Of a stretch of 64,000 bases of DNA, positions 7,420 through 18,862 are shown in pieces. This stretch comes from Mycobacterium attenuatum (GTDB lineage Bacteria; Actinomycetota; Actinomycetes; Mycobacteriales; Mycobacteriaceae), in the NCBI RefSeq assembly GCF_900566085.1, contig NZ_UPHT01000095.1:1-64000 (forward strand), in the 5' to 3' direction. The notes under the pieces are model-generated. The model did not search any database and was not told where the DNA came from. It worked only from the letters and a program-made list of their open reading frames with translations. Both the position numbers and the translations under genes were made by a program. Position 1 is the stretch's first letter. Each line of letters begins with the position of its first letter.

Positions 7420-9660
7420 CTAACCCGTTCGCGCCAGCGAAACCTGGTGCCGCCCAGCAGGTATCGCCACCGTCGACCCGGCCAACTCACCATCCAGCCG
7501 CACCTGCACGCCGTCAGCCAAACCGCCAAGGGTGATCTGCGCGGCAGTATCAGACGCAACCGCGATGCTCGACGACGGCAACGACGCCAGCCCGGCCCGC
7601 TCGACATCGACCGTCAGGCTGGCCACCCCGGTGAGCCGCAACGTCAGATACGGCAGCACCGGAGCCGGACCGTCCACCCGCCAATCCAATTCGGTGTACA
7701 GACCCGGTGTCGGGTCGAAGTGCGGGGCAAAGCCACGGTGCCGGCGAATGCTGTGCATCGGGTCCGGCCGCGCATACGAGCGGGCATCGACCTCCGCGGT
7801 GGCCCCGCGCCTGGCAGTCACGGCGGGATCGGCGGTCAACTCCGACAACCACCACACCTGGTGCGGCCCGATACCGAGGTCCGCACGCACCAATTGCGGA
7901 TACCACGCAAACGTGATGTGACCCGGATCCGCTTGGCGCAGAACGGTTCCCATGTGCGCGATCGGATCGTCGAACTTGTCCTGAAGCACCCAGGCGATGT
8001 GATCCTCGAGCGGATAGACGGTAAACCGGTAGCGATAGCCCAGCCGGTCCAGTTCCAGCACCTGCTCGGCGGCCGAGGCGAACGGAACCAACTCGTCGAT
8101 CAACCCGTGGGCGATCACGAACGGCAACCAGCGAGCGTTTCCCAGCAGCTCCCAGGTGTCGCCCTCACGGGCACAATGCGAATCGAGGTTCAAATCGGCC
8201 GGAATGTCGACGTTGGGCAGCAGCCGCACCCCACACGTCGGCGGCCCGGCCAGCACCACGGCCTGGGCGAACACCTCCGGATAGCTCAGCCCCAGCTTGT
8301 AGGCGGCATAACCGCCCATCGAATATCCCGAGATGACCGTGCGGTTGGGATCGGTGCCCAACTGCTCGGCCACCCGCGCCCACACCTCCCACACGTCGAG
8401 TTCGCCGGCGTCGAAGTACCACGTCGACGGGCCCCGGCCCAGCGGCGTGACCACCACCGAGCCGCGAGTCTCGCACACCTCGTGCAGCAGGCGCGGGTCG
8501 ATCGCGGCGAACTGCGTTTGCCCCAGCGCCAGCGAGTGCAGCAACAGCGTCAGCGGTAGCGCCTGCCCGGGCGCATACGTCGACGGCAGGCACACCGAAT
8601 ACGGCTGCACCCGACCCAGAAACTGGGGATCGGTGTCCAGAACCGTGCCATCGGCAACGCCCTGACCCAGCTCCACCGAGGACACGTACCAGCGGGTCGA
8701 CGGTCCGGTGATCACCGGCTCGGCAGCGGTCTCGCGGGCCGCCAGCCGGTCCCACTGCACCGCCACCGCGAACTCGGAAACGTCACCGCTGGTCAGCGCG
8801 GCGGCCTGGGCCGCGTCGGACCAGAAGTTCAGATGCGGCTTCTCCTGATCATGGGTACGAAACGCGACGTTGTAGACGTTGGGCTGACCGGGCAGCGCGC
8901 CGTGCTCGGCGGGCACGTCGGCGAACCCATCGCCTGCGGCGTTGGCCAGTCCCGCGGCCAAGCGAACCGTCCAGGTACCGGTGGGCTCCAGCACCGACCG
9001 CGGCACCTGCGCCAGAAACGACCGCGCCGGCAGGTCGACGCTGTGCTCGACGGGCGTGGCAACCTGCGTGGTCAGGTCGATCAGCCGGGCGCTGCGGCCC
9101 GACACCAGCAGGGCCATGTCGATGCCCGCCGAACGCACCCCCGCCCCGGCCGGCCAGTCGGCCGAGGCGGCCCGGCCCCGGTCGGTGTCGAAGGTGAACA
9201 GCGCGATCGGCACGGTCGCGTCCACCAGCGTGTTCCAGTCGACGCGCCACCAGGTGTGGGTCTCGGTGAGCCCGATCGCGACGCGGAAGATGTCGGCGCC
9301 GTTGCCGGCCGCGGGCCCGGCCGGATAGACGTAGGTGCCCCGCGGCGGCGCCTGGACTTTCAGATCACCCACCGGCAGGCCCGTCGCACCGTGGTCGTCG
9401 TAGAGAAAGTCGGTCCAGAACAACGCCCCGCCGGCCACCCGAGCCGCCCCGCAGGTACGGGGGAACTCCTCGCCGAACGGCCATCCCGACGGCACCGGAA
9501 GCTTCGGCTCGGGCTTTCGCGCGGCCGGCGGCACCCCCTCCGGCATCCCGTCGACTACGACCAGTTCGGCAGGCGGTGCTGGCGACGCGGGGCGCACCAC
9601 CGCATCCGCGACATGGCGGGCGATACGTAACGGAAGCAGAGTCAGATCCAACAGCGACAC
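7420..9660 (-). CDS. Large alpha/beta-hydrolase (esterase / prolyl oligopeptidase-like)
   Basis: A 746-residue protein. About the first 370 residues look like a beta-rich N-terminal domain, and the central part is an alpha/beta-hydrolase with nucleophile motif SGYSMGGYAAY. A C-terminal beta-rich region of about 200 residues (SIAVASDTAAQITLGGL) completes it. The overall plan resembles actinobacterial esterases annotated as prolyl oligopeptidase- or poly(3-hydroxybutyrate) depolymerase-like; the substrate is unknown. There is no obvious signal peptide. The plus-strand frames across this gene are GC-rich shadows. It ends 27 bases from the decayed lipoprotein copy and starts 28 bases downstream of pepE on the same strand, so it may be transcribed from the pepE promoter. 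Confidence 0.7.
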   Translation of the reverse strand: MSLLDLTLLPLRIARHVADAVVRPASPAPPAELVVVDGMPEGVPPAARKPEPKLPVPSGWPFGEEFPRTCGAARVAGGALFWTDFLYDDHGATGLPVGDLKVQAPPRGTYVYPAGPAAGNGADIFRVAIGLTETHTWWRVDWNTLVDATVPIALFTFDTDRGRAASADWPAGAGVRSAGIDMALLVSGRSARLIDLTTQVATPVEHSVDLPARSFLAQVPRSVLEPTGTWTVRLAAGLANAAGDGFADVPAEHGALPGQPNVYNVAFRTHDQEKPHLNFWSDAAQAAALTSGDVSEFAVAVQWDRLAARETAAEPVITGPSTRWYVSSVELGQGVADGTVLDTDPQFLGRVQPYSVCLPSTYAPGQALPLTLLLHSLALGQTQFAAIDPRLLHEVCETRGSVVVTPLGRGPSTWYFDAGELDVWEVWARVAEQLGTDPNRTVISGYSMGGYAAYKLGLSYPEVFAQAVVLAGPPTCGVRLLPNVDIPADLNLDSHCAREGDTWELLGNARWLPFVIAHGLIDELVPFASAAEQVLELDRLGYRYRFTVYPLEDHIAWVLQDKFDDPIAHMGTVLRQADPGHITFAWYPQLVRADLGIGPHQVWWLSELTADPAVTARRGATAEVDARSYARPDPMHSIRRHRGFAPHFDPTPGLYTELDWRVDGPAPVLPYLTLRLTGVASLTVDVERAGLASLPSSSIAVASDTAAQITLGGLADGVQVRLDGELAGSTVAIPAGRHQVSLARTG

Positions 9661-9688
9661 GACGCCAACCTACCCGGCACCGCCGACA

Positions 9689-10810
9689 TCAAACCGGCAC
9701 CACGGTCAGCTCGTGCGGCCGTTGGTTGACGGACAGGGCACCGTTCTCGGTTACCACCACGATGTCCTCGATGCGGGCCCCCCACCGGCCCGGGAAGTAG
9801 ATGCCCGGCTCGATGGAAAACGTCATGCCCGCAGCCAACGCCACGTCATTGCCGGCCACGATGTAGGGCTCTTCGTGCACGCACAGCCCGATGCCGTGCC
9901 CGGTGCGGTGCACGAAATAGTCGGCCAAACCAGCCTCGGCCAGCACGCAACGGGCCGCGGCGTCGACCTGGGCGGCGGTTACACCGGGTCGCACGGCCTC
10001 AAACGCGGCGCGCTGCGCCCGCTGCAGAACCGAATAGTGCTGCGCCACAACTTGTTCGGGTTCGCCGATGCTGTAGGTCCGGGTGCAGTCGGAGTGGTAT
10101 CCGGGCTCGACGGTCCCCCCGATGTCGACCACGACGACATCACCCGCCTGCAGCGTGCGGTCCGAAAACCGGTGATGCGGGTCGGCACCATGCGGGCCGG
10201 AGCCGACGATGACGAACGCCACCTCCGAATGCCCTTCGGCGACAATCGCTTCGGCGATATCGGCGGCGACGTCGGCCTCGGTACGGCCCGGCACCAGCAA
10301 CTCCGGAACCCGGGCGTGCACCCGATCGATGGCCGAACCCGCCCGGCGCAGCGCGTCAATCTCGGTTTCCTCCTTGATCATTCGCAGCTCGCGCAGCGCG
10401 TCGGTGGCCAACACCGGCAGCACGTCCAACGCAGCGGCCAGCGGCAGCAGATGCAAAGCCGGCATGGAATCGCTGACTGCCGTCGTCACCGGGCCACCGC
10501 CCAGCGCGGCGCTCACCAGTCGGTAGGGATCATCCCCGTCGACCCAGGTCCGCACACCCAGCCCCAGAGCATCGGCAGACTCCTTGAACGTGGCGAGCTC
10601 TAGCCGCGGCACGACGAGAGTCGGCTCACCCGAGGCCGGCAACACCAGCGCGGCGAGCCGCTCGAACGTCTCCGCGCGCGAACCGATGAGGTAGCGCAGG
10701 TCGTATCCCGGGGTGATCACCAGGCCGGCCAGACCGGCATCGGCGGTATTGGCGGCCGCCGCAGCCAACCGTCGCTCGTACACCGCGGAGTCGAATCGGC
10801 GAGAGTTCAT
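9689..10810 (-). CDS. pepE: M24-family dipeptidase / Xaa-Pro aminopeptidase PepE
   Basis: A 373-residue protein, close to the 375 residues I recall for M. tuberculosis PepE (Rv2089c). It has an N-terminal creatinase-like domain ([17 protein letters not shown]) and a C-terminal M24 metallopeptidase domain. Visible metal and catalytic motifs are [28 protein letters not shown] and [10 protein letters not shown]. It cleaves dipeptides or X-Pro bonds in the cytoplasm. The start at 10810 ([15 protein letters not shown]) is supported by family length and by a promoter element at leaderless spacing immediately upstream. It diverges from the exonuclease gene, 46 bases away. Confidence 0.9.
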   Translation of the reverse strand: MNSRRFDSAVYERRLAAAAANTADAGLAGLVITPGYDLRYLIGSRAETFERLAALVLPASGEPTLVVPRLELATFKESADALGLGVRTWVDGDDPYRLVSAALGGGPVTTAVSDSMPALHLLPLAAALDVLPVLATDALRELRMIKEETEIDALRRAGSAIDRVHARVPELLVPGRTEADVAADIAEAIVAEGHSEVAFVIVGSGPHGADPHHRFSDRTLQAGDVVVVDIGGTVEPGYHSDCTRTYSIGEPEQVVAQHYSVLQRAQRAAFEAVRPGVTAAQVDAAARCVLAEAGLADYFVHRTGHGIGLCVHEEPYIVAGNDVALAAGMTFSIEPGIYFPGRWGARIEDIVVVTENGALSVNQRPHELTVVPV

Positions 10811-10823
10811 GGCAGCCAGGCTA
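10811..10823 (-). promoter_or_regulatory. Leaderless-type -10 element for pepE
   Basis: On the minus strand TAGCCT (10818-10823), a TANNNT -10 hexamer, is followed by seven bases and then the ATG of pepE. This spacing puts transcription start at the A of the ATG, the pattern of leaderless mRNAs that are frequent in mycobacteria. Inference from sequence only. Confidence 0.45.
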
Positions 10824-10856
10824 ACCGCGCTCGCGCGGCCTGGCAGGATTGCCCAC

Positions 10857-11813
10857 ATGTCCGCTCCCCTGCTGCTGCTGGACGGCGCCAGCATGTGGTT
10901 TCGCTCGTTCTTCGGCGTGCCGTCATCGATCACCGCCCCTGACGGCCGGCCCGTCAACGCCGTGCGCGGGTTCATCGACTCGATGGCGGTGGTGATCACC
11001 CAGCATCGGCCCGGCCGGCTGGTGGTGTGCCTGGATCTGGACTGGCGGCCACAGTTTCGGGTGGACCTCATCTCGTCCTACAAGGCGCACCGCGTCGCCG
11101 AAACCGAACCCGAAGGCCGGCCCGACATCGAAGAGGTGCCCGACGAGCTCACCCCTCAGGTCGACATGATCATGGAACTTCTTGACGCATACGGGATCCC
11201 GACGGCCGGCGCACCGGGTTTCGAGGCCGACGACGTGATCGGCACCCTGGCGGCGCAGGAACGCCACGATCCGGTGGTCGTCGTCAGCGGCGACCGTGAC
11301 CTGCTGCAGGTGGTGGCCGACGATCCGGTGCCGGTTCGGGTGCTCTACCTCGGGCGCGGGCTGTCCAAAGCCACCCTGTTCGGGCCCGCGGAGGTGGCCG
11401 AACGGTACGGCTTGCCGGCGGATCGGGCCGGATCGGCCTACGCCGAACTGGCGTTGCTGCGCGGCGATCCCTCCGACGGGCTGCCCGGGGTACCCGGCGT
11501 CGGCGAGAAGACGGCAGCCGCCCTGCTGGCCGCGCACGGCTCGCTGGATCAGATCATGGCGGCCGCTCACGACCCCAAGTCGGGGATGGCCAAGGGTTTG
11601 CGAGCGAAAGTGCTTGGCGCATCGGACTACATCGAGGTCGCCGGTTCGGTGGTGCGGGTGGCCACCGACTCGCCGGTGCAGCTTTCGACGCCCACCGATG
11701 CCCTACCGCTGGTGGCCGCCGACCCGGCGCGCACTGCAGAACTAGCGACTCGATACGGCGTCGGGTCGTCGTTTACCCGGCTACAGAAAGCACTGGACGC
11801 ACTGCCAGCATGA
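10857..11813 (+). CDS. 5'-3' exonuclease (FEN / Pol I N-terminal domain type)
   Basis: A 318-residue stand-alone 5'-3' exonuclease, orthologous in position and sequence to M. tuberculosis Rv2090. It opens [18 protein letters not shown] and carries the acidic motifs of the fold ([32 protein letters not shown]). A helix-hairpin-helix follows ([18 protein letters not shown]). Such proteins process flaps or RNA primers in DNA replication and repair. The ATG at 10857 was preferred to an upstream in-frame start because the upstream part lies in the divergent promoter region and lacks family-like sequence. It converges with the next gene, 15 bases away. Confidence 0.9.
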   Translation: MSAPLLLLDGASMWFRSFFGVPSSITAPDGRPVNAVRGFIDSMAVVITQHRPGRLVVCLDLDWRPQFRVDLISSYKAHRVAETEPEGRPDIEEVPDELTPQVDMIMELLDAYGIPTAGAPGFEADDVIGTLAAQERHDPVVVVSGDRDLLQVVADDPVPVRVLYLGRGLSKATLFGPAEVAERYGLPADRAGSAYAELALLRGDPSDGLPGVPGVGEKTAAALLAAHGSLDQIMAAAHDPKSGMAKGLRAKVLGASDYIEVAGSVVRVATDSPVQLSTPTDALPLVAADPARTAELATRYGVGSSFTRLQKALDALPA

Positions 11814-11828
11814 CAGGCATCGTGACCG

Positions 11829-12611
11829 TTACTGCGGCCTGCCGACCTCGTAGGTGCCCTTGTTGTCCTGGAACGTCACCGTCACGTGCTTGGACGCGCC
11901 GTCGATGCTGACGGTGCATTCGAAGGTGGCGCCCTTCTTGACGGTGGGGTTGACCCCGTTGTTGCACTTGACGTCCTTGACGTTCTTGGCCCCGTAGCCG
12001 TTGGTCTCGTCGGTCAGGATCTGCTGGACGCCCGAGTTGGCCTTGTTCACATCCAATTTGGTGGTGACAAAGAACCCTGGTTGCCAGAAACCGACTACCA
12101 AGACGATGCCGATGACCAGCACGACGATCACGCCGACGACACCGCCGATGATCGCCATCGAACGCTTGGAGCTCTTCGCCGCCTGGTCGTAGGGAGCGTA
12201 TTGCCCGGGATATTGACCTGGCTGACCGTATTGGCCGGGCTGGCCGGGCGCCCCGTACTGGCCGGGCTGGCCGTACTGTGCCGGCTGGCCGTATTGGCCG
12301 GGCTGGGCCGCCTGACCGTACTGCCCGGGCTGGCCGAACTGCGGAGGTGCCCCGAATTGGGTCGCCTGCGAACCGAAATCGGGCTGCCCGTAGGCGGGCG
12401 CGGACTGCGGATACTGCTGCGGATACGCCGGGTCCACCGGCTGCTGGTACGACGGGTACTCCGCAGGCGTGTAGGCGGGAGTCTGCCAGGTCGCATCCTG
12501 AGTCGGCTGCTGCTGCCACGGTGACCCGGCCATCGTCGGGTCCGAGGAATGATCGCCCTGCCCGGGCGGCTGCCACGACTGCCTGGGGTCTGATCCCTGC
12601 GGTCCGCTCAT
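11829..12611 (-). CDS. Membrane protein with Gly/Gln/Tyr-rich cytoplasmic arm and DUF4333 domain
   Basis: A 260-residue homologue of Rv2091c. The first 150 residues are low-complexity and contain many GQYGQP-type repeats. They are followed by one transmembrane helix (about residues 160-182, [21 protein letters not shown]) and an extracytoplasmic DUF4333-like domain with two Cys (VKCNNG and FECTV) likely to form a disulphide. Function is unknown; the Pro/Gln/Tyr-rich arm recalls cytoplasmic tails of other actinobacterial membrane proteins. The start at 12611 has a good AGGAG ribosome site. A much longer open frame upstream overlaps helY and is not used. Confidence 0.85.
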   Translation of the reverse strand: MSGPQGSDPRQSWQPPGQGDHSSDPTMAGSPWQQQPTQDATWQTPAYTPAEYPSYQQPVDPAYPQQYPQSAPAYGQPDFGSQATQFGAPPQFGQPGQYGQAAQPGQYGQPAQYGQPGQYGAPGQPGQYGQPGQYPGQYAPYDQAAKSSKRSMAIIGGVVGVIVVLVIGIVLVVGFWQPGFFVTTKLDVNKANSGVQQILTDETNGYGAKNVKDVKCNNGVNPTVKKGATFECTVSIDGASKHVTVTFQDNKGTYEVGRPQ

Positions 12612-12669
12612 TGCTTCTCCTGGTCCTCCTGCGGTCACATTCCGGACATAACCGTAGCTCCGGGCCAGC

Positions 12670-15396
12670 CTACCCGGCGTCAACCGCGACGACGCCGCGC
12701 CGGATGTCGTTGATGGCGCGCTTTGCCACAGCGCGCACCTCGGGGTCCGGAGCGGCGTTACGCACCTGGTCCAGCAGATCGAGCACCTGCCGGCACCAGC
12801 GCACGAAATCGCCTGCCGACAAAGGTGACCCGGTGCCGCTGACATCAGCGGCAGCCAATGCGGCCGCCAGATCACCGGTGCGCGCCCAACGATAGATGAC
12901 GTTGACGAAACCGTCGTCGGGTTCCCGACTCTGGCTGATCCGGTGCGTCTGCTCGTCGGCGCGCAATTGCGCCGACAGCCTCGCGGTCTGCCTGAGCGCC
13001 TGGCGCAACCCCGGTGTGGGTGCCTCCACACTGGATGGTTCGTCACTACCACGCGATTCGTAGAGCACCGCCGAAACCACCGCCGCCAACTCGGGCGGCT
13101 TCAAACCCGCCCAGGCGCCGGTGCGCAGGCACTCGGCCACCAACAGGTCGCTTTCGCTGTAGATGCGAGCCAGCAACCGGCCGTCGTCGGTAACCTCGGG
13201 GTCGGTCGGCGGTCCGTGGATGAACTGCCGCTCGGTCAGCAGGCCTACGATCCGATCGAAGGTGCGGGCCAGCGAGTTGGTGGCCGCGGCAACCTTGCTC
13301 TGCAACTGCGCGTTATCGCGTTCGATGCGCAGGTAACGCTCCGCCTGGCGAACCTGAACCTCGACATCGGCAGCGTGGTGGCAGGGATGGCGGCGCAGCT
13401 GCTCGCGCAGCGATTCCAGATCCGGGTCCTCACTCGTGCGCTTCCTGCCGCGGCGATCAACCGGCGCGGGCAGGCCCGCGGCCGCCGACCGTAGCGCCGA
13501 CGCCAAATCCCGGCGCACCCGCGGCTGGCGGTATTCGATGCGCTTGGGCAGTGCCATCGATCCGACCGGCGGCGCCCCGCCCGAATAGTCGGCCGACGAG
13601 ATGCGCCCAGCCCACCGGTTTTCGGTCAGCACCAGTGGCCGCGGGTCGGCGCTGTCGCGGGCGGACTCCAACACCACCGCCAGCCCCCCGCGCCGGCCAT
13701 GCGTGATGGTGATGATGTCTCCCTTGCGCAGCGCCGCCAGCGCGTCGTTGGCCTCCTGGCGGCGCTGCAGGCGCGACGCCCGGGCCTGCGAACGCTCCAG
13801 CTCCGACACCCGTGCGCGAAGCCGCGCATAGTTCAGGATCGGCGCGTTCGGGCCACCGAGTTCGGCGGCGATCTCGTCGAGCATCCGTTTGCCGCGTTCG
13901 ATGCCGCGGACCAGTCCGACGACGGATCGGTCGGCCTGGTACTGGGCGAAGGACTGCTCCAGCAACCGGTGCGCCTGTAGCGGGCCCATGCGGTGTACCA
14001 GGTTGATCGTCATGTTGTACGACGGGACAAACGAGCTGCGCAGCGGGAAGGTCCGGGTGGAGGCCAGGCCGGCGACCTCAGCGGGCTCGCTGGTGTTGTC
14101 GGAGGGATGCCAGATCACCACCGCGTGACCCTCCACATCGATACCGCGCCGGCCGGCCCGGCCGGTCAGCTGCGTGTACTCCCCCGGCGTCAGCGGCAGA
14201 TGCTGCTCACCGTTGAACTTCACCAGCCGCTCGAGCACCACAGTGCGGGCCGGCATGTTGATGCCCAGCGCCAACGTTTCGGTGGCAAACACGGCCTTGA
14301 TCATGCCGGCGGCGAAAAGCTCCTCGACGGTGTGCCGGAATGCCGGCAGCATTCCGGCATGGTGGGCGGCCAGACCGCGCAACAAGCCCTCGCGCCACTC
14401 GTAGTAGCCGAGTACCGCCAGGTCGGCGTCGGCCAGATCGCCGCAGCGGTGATCGATCACCTCGGCAATCCGGGCGCGCTCGTCCTCGCCGGTCAGCCGC
14501 AACGGCGAGCGCAGGCACTGCTGGACGGCGGCGTCGCACCCGGCCCGGGAGAACACGAACGTGATCGCCGGCAACAGCCCCTCGGAGTCGAGCTTCGCGA
14601 TCACCTCCGGCCGCGGCAGCGGACGGTAGAAGCGCGGCCGCCCCGGGCCTCCTCTTCCCCCCTGCCGGCGCGGCTGCCAGTCCGACATCCGGTCGGCCTC
14701 GCGGCGATGCGCGATGTGACGCACCAAGTCCGGGTTGACACGAGGCTGTTCGGCGTCGGCGTCGTAGGCGAACAGGTCGAACAGGCGCTTGCCCACCAAG
14801 ATGTGCTGCCACAGCGGCACCGGCCGGTGTTCGTCGACCACGACCGTCGTGTCACCCCGCACGGTCTGCATCCAGCCGCCGAACTCTTCGGCGTTGCTGA
14901 CCGTCGCCGACAGGCTGACCACCCGCACCTCGTCGGGCAGTTGCAGGATGACCTCCTCCCACACCGGCCCGCGCATCCGGTCGGCCAGGAAATGCACCTC
15001 GTCCATCACGACGTGGGAAAGACCTTGCAGTGCAGGCGAATCGGCGTAGAGCATGTTGCGCAGCACCTCGGTGGTCATCACCACGACGGGCGCGTTGGCG
15101 CTGACGGAGAGATCTCCGGTCAGCAGTCCGATCTGGTCGCGGCCGTAGCGCGCCGTCAGGTCGGTGTGCTTCTGGTTGCTCAGGGCTTTCAGAGGTGTGG
15201 TGTAGAAGCATTTGCCCCCGGCCGCCAGAGCCAGGTGCACGGCGAACTCGCCGACCACCGTCTTGCCGGCGCCGGTGGGCGCGCAGACCAGCACGCCATG
15301 GCCGCATTCCAGGGCGGCGCAGGCACGTTGCTGAAAGTCATCGAGCGAGAAGGGCAGCTCGGCAGTGAACCGTGCCAGCTCGGGCAGATCTGTCAC
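12670..15396 (-). CDS. helY: DEAD/DExH-box helicase HelY (Ski2/Mtr4-like)
   Basis: A 908-residue superfamily 2 helicase, nearly the same length as M. tuberculosis HelY (906). Visible motifs are a Q-motif region ([16 protein letters not shown]), Walker [10 protein letters not shown], motif II DEVH followed by [16 protein letters not shown] (motif III) and [10 protein letters not shown] (motif VI). A C-terminal DSHCT-like region follows. Related proteins unwind RNA or structured nucleic acids; the physiological substrate is not settled. The start codon is GTG. It lies 21 bases downstream of tatC on the same strand, so it is probably co-transcribed with the tat genes. The long plus-strand frame across it (13993-15438) is a shadow. 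Confidence 0.93.
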   Translation of the reverse strand: MTDLPELARFTAELPFSLDDFQQRACAALECGHGVLVCAPTGAGKTVVGEFAVHLALAAGGKCFYTTPLKALSNQKHTDLTARYGRDQIGLLTGDLSVSANAPVVVMTTEVLRNMLYADSPALQGLSHVVMDEVHFLADRMRGPVWEEVILQLPDEVRVVSLSATVSNAEEFGGWMQTVRGDTTVVVDEHRPVPLWQHILVGKRLFDLFAYDADAEQPRVNPDLVRHIAHRREADRMSDWQPRRQGGRGGPGRPRFYRPLPRPEVIAKLDSEGLLPAITFVFSRAGCDAAVQQCLRSPLRLTGEDERARIAEVIDHRCGDLADADLAVLGYYEWREGLLRGLAAHHAGMLPAFRHTVEELFAAGMIKAVFATETLALGINMPARTVVLERLVKFNGEQHLPLTPGEYTQLTGRAGRRGIDVEGHAVVIWHPSDNTSEPAEVAGLASTRTFPLRSSFVPSYNMTINLVHRMGPLQAHRLLEQSFAQYQADRSVVGLVRGIERGKRMLDEIAAELGGPNAPILNYARLRARVSELERSQARASRLQRRQEANDALAALRKGDIITITHGRRGGLAVVLESARDSADPRPLVLTENRWAGRISSADYSGGAPPVGSMALPKRIEYRQPRVRRDLASALRSAAAGLPAPVDRRGRKRTSEDPDLESLREQLRRHPCHHAADVEVQVRQAERYLRIERDNAQLQSKVAAATNSLARTFDRIVGLLTERQFIHGPPTDPEVTDDGRLLARIYSESDLLVAECLRTGAWAGLKPPELAAVVSAVLYESRGSDEPSSVEAPTPGLRQALRQTARLSAQLRADEQTHRISQSREPDDGFVNVIYRWARTGDLAAALAAADVSGTGSPLSAGDFVRWCRQVLDLLDQVRNAAPDPEVRAVAKRAINDIRRGVVAVDAG

Positions 15397-15417
15397 CCCA
15401 CCGCCCTGATGCGATCG

Positions 15418-16377
<960 letters not shown>

Positions 16378-16414
16378 TCAGTGACGCTTGGGCACCGAAA
16401 CGGTGGTTGCCGGG

Positions 16415-16681
16415 CTAAGCCGGCCGCGCCTCGGTGTGACCCGGCTCAGTGCTCACCGGAGGCTCGACTCGTTGCGACTGCACCGGCGTTGGGCTGGCCG
16501 GGTTGGTGTCGAGGGCGGGCGGCTGGTTTTTGGTCTCGCTTTGCATTTCCCGCATCTCGGACTTGAAGATGCGCATCGACTTGCCCAACGACCGCGCCGC
16601 ATCGGGGAGCTTCTTGGCGCCGAACAACACGATCACCACGACGGCGAGGATCGCCCAGTGCCACGGACTGAGACTGCCCAC
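16415..16681 (-). CDS. tatA: Twin-arginine translocase subunit TatA
   Basis: An 88-residue protein read from a GTG at 16681. It has a short N-terminal transmembrane helix (WHWAILAVVVIVLFG), the conserved FGAKKLPD hinge, an amphipathic helix (AARSLGKSMRIFKSEMREM) and a Pro-rich acidic tail ending TEARPA. It oligomerises in the cytoplasmic membrane to form the Tat conduit. The longer frame upstream is rejected because the protein-like sequence begins at GSLSPWHW, as in other mycobacteria. It lies between pafC and tatC in the order pafB-pafC-tatA-tatC known from M. tuberculosis. Confidence 0.93.
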   Translation of the reverse strand: MGSLSPWHWAILAVVVIVLFGAKKLPDAARSLGKSMRIFKSEMREMQSETKNQPPALDTNPASPTPVQSQRVEPPVSTEPGHTEARPA

Positions 16682-16748
16682 TTTGATTACCTCCAGACGT
16701 TGACCCGATGTTACCGCAGCAGAGCTGCCAAGCCGCCCGGCCGCGCCG

Positions 16749-17717
16749 TCACTCCTGCGCAGCGGCCCGGTAGGCCTGCAATGCGGCTTCCGCGGCCGCC
16801 CGCACGCGCCGGGCCAGCGAGTCCGGCGCCAGCACCTGCACATCGGAGCCGAAGCCGAGCATGAGTCGCGTCATCCAACCCTCTGAGGCATAGGTCATGG
16901 CCACCTCGCAGGATCCGTCGGGCAGCTCACGCACGTCCCGTATCGGGTAGTACTCCAGCATCCATGACGCCGACGGCGCCACCCGCAGCGTTGCGCACGG
17001 CAGCGACGGATCGGCGTCGAACAGCGCCGTGTCCGGTGGCGCCTGCAGCGCAGGTTCGGGCGGCGTGGCCGGCTCGTCGAGCTCGGAGGCCTCGACGATC
17101 CGGTCGAATCGGAACAGCCGAACCCCTTCGGCCTCGCGTGACCAGGCCTCCAGGTAGCTGTGGCCGCCGATCAGCAGCACCCGGATGGGATCGACGGTCC
17201 GGGTGGTGAGGGTGTCGTGCGACGCCGAGTAATAGTCGATGCTCAGCGCCCGTTTGTCGCGCACCGCGGCGCGCACGGTCGCCGCCGCCGCGTGCTCGGC
17301 CGGCGCCGGTTGGTCGGCGGCCGAAACCGTGCTGGCGGGGCCGGCCGCCCCTGCCGCCGCCGAGATCTTAGCGATGGCGCTGCGGGCCGCCCGCGGGTCG
17401 ACGACGCCCGGAATGTCCGCCAGCGCCCGCAGCGCCACCAGTAGCCCGGTGGCCTCCGGAGACGTCAGCTTCAGCGGCCGGTCCATGCCCGCCGAGAACG
17501 TCACCTCGATGGTGTCGCCGGCGAATTGGAAATCGATGAGATCCCCGGGGTAGTAGCCGGGCAGTCCGCACATCCACAGCTGGTTGAGGTCCTCCTCGAG
17601 CTGCTTGGCCGACACTCCGAGGTCGGTGGCGGCCTTGGCGCGGGTTATCCGTGGGTTGGCTTGGAAGTACGGCACCATGTTGAGCAGCCGCACCAGCCGG
17701 GTGGATACGGGAGTCAT
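16749..17717 (-). CDS. pafC: WYL-domain transcriptional regulator PafC
   Basis: A 322-residue protein with an N-terminal winged helix-turn-helix (RLVRLLNMVPYFQANPRITRAKAATDLGV), a central WYL domain and a C-terminal WCX region. With PafB it forms the PafBC activator of the RecA-independent DNA-damage response in mycobacteria. Its start overlaps the stop of pafB as ATGA, which favours equal synthesis of the two halves. The WYL domain here reads HSYLEAWSREAEGVRLFRF, so the classic Trp-Tyr-Leu is modified, as usual in PafC. Confidence 0.92.
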   Translation of the reverse strand: MTPVSTRLVRLLNMVPYFQANPRITRAKAATDLGVSAKQLEEDLNQLWMCGLPGYYPGDLIDFQFAGDTIEVTFSAGMDRPLKLTSPEATGLLVALRALADIPGVVDPRAARSAIAKISAAAGAAGPASTVSAADQPAPAEHAAAATVRAAVRDKRALSIDYYSASHDTLTTRTVDPIRVLLIGGHSYLEAWSREAEGVRLFRFDRIVEASELDEPATPPEPALQAPPDTALFDADPSLPCATLRVAPSASWMLEYYPIRDVRELPDGSCEVAMTYASEGWMTRLMLGFGSDVQVLAPDSLARRVRAAAEAALQAYRAAAQE

Positions 17718-18712
17718 CGCGCTGCCCCGGCGTGGGCGTGCAGCCGGGCCAGCACGTCTTCCCGCAGGGTGGCCGGCTCCAGGACAATTGCGTCGGCTCC
17801 GTAGCCGGCGATCTCGCGCGCCAATCGGTCACTGGATCCGATGTCGAGTTCGATCACGTCGCCGTCGCGACCGGCCAGTCTCCGGGGGCCGACCGGTCGC
17901 CCGGCTCTGCGCAGCGCGGTGGCCCGCCCGCCGGCGACCCAGACCGTGGCCCGCGTACCGGTCGGCGCCTCGGTGACCTTCGCGGCCACGATGCCGCGCA
18001 GATCGACGTCGTCGGGCACGGCGATCGCGCCTGCCGGGCCGATCGGGGTGATCTCCCCACTGATCCGCGACAGCCGGAAAACGCGGGTGGCACCGCGGTC
18101 GCGGTCGTGGCCGACGAGGTACCAGCGGCCGTTCTCGGTGACCACGCCCCACGGCTCGACGGTGCGGGTGGTGTAGGGCTCGGCCCGCGACGACCGATGG
18201 CGGAACTGCACGGCCTGCCGAGAGTCAATGGCGGACAACAGGATTCCGAGCACGTTCTCGGACCCGCGTAGACCGGTCAGCCCGGCCGGCGAGGCGATGG
18301 TCACTGCGGCTTCGGTGTCTACGGGGTCGACGTCCACTCCGGCGGCCCGCAGCTTGAGCAACGCGCCCTGAGTGGCGGTGACCAGTTCCGGCGACTCCCA
18401 GAGCTGGGTGGCGACGGCGACGGCGGTGGCCTCGTCCGGGGTCAGGTCTACGGGTGGCAGCGCGTAGGCGTCGCGGTTGATGCGGTAACCCTCGGTTGGG
18501 TCCAGGTTCGACGCCCTGCCGACCTCCAATGGGATGCCCAGGTCGCGCAGTTCGTTCTTGTCGCGCTCGAACATCCGGGAGAACGCGTCTGCGGTGGGGC
18601 TGTCGGAATATCCGGCGACGCTGGAGCGGATCTTCTCGGCGGTGATGTAGCCGCGAGTGGACAGCAGCGCGATGACGAGATTGACCAGCCGTTCGACTTT
18701 CGAGGTCGCCAT
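17714..18712 (-). CDS. pafB: WYL-domain transcriptional regulator PafB
   Basis: 332 residues, the length I recall for M. tuberculosis PafB. The N-terminal HTH (VERLVNLVIALLSTRGYITAEKI) is followed by a WYL domain with WGVVTENGRWYLVGHDRDR, showing an intact GRWYLVGHD core, then a C-terminal WCX region. It acts together with PafC as the PafBC transcription activator for DNA-repair genes. It is first gene of the pafB-pafC-tatA-tatC-helY series. The ATG at 18712 is preceded at leaderless spacing by a -10 element, so the mRNA probably starts at the A of the ATG. Confidence 0.93.
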   Translation of the reverse strand: MATSKVERLVNLVIALLSTRGYITAEKIRSSVAGYSDSPTADAFSRMFERDKNELRDLGIPLEVGRASNLDPTEGYRINRDAYALPPVDLTPDEATAVAVATQLWESPELVTATQGALLKLRAAGVDVDPVDTEAAVTIASPAGLTGLRGSENVLGILLSAIDSRQAVQFRHRSSRAEPYTTRTVEPWGVVTENGRWYLVGHDRDRGATRVFRLSRISGEITPIGPAGAIAVPDDVDLRGIVAAKVTEAPTGTRATVWVAGGRATALRRAGRPVGPRRLAGRDGDVIELDIGSSDRLAREIAGYGADAIVLEPATLREDVLARLHAHAGAAR

Positions 18713-18725
18713 TTACACCAGGTTA
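18713..18725 (-). promoter_or_regulatory. Leaderless-type -10 element for pafB
   Basis: On the minus strand TAACCT (18720-18725), matching TANNNT, is followed by seven bases and the ATG of pafB. This predicts a leaderless transcript beginning at pafB and separate from pafA, which ends 150 bases upstream. The remaining bases up to 18862 show no gene. Confidence 0.5.
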
Positions 18726-18862
18726 GATGCCCCCACCCGTCGCCTGCATTAGCCGTGCCGTCTCAATAGTCACATTAATCCCACGCGGGAGGGCGGGAGA
18801 ACTTCTCAATCGGCTAGCACATGCGCTATCGCGGTTGCGGTTCGACACCCGCGAGCCGCGAG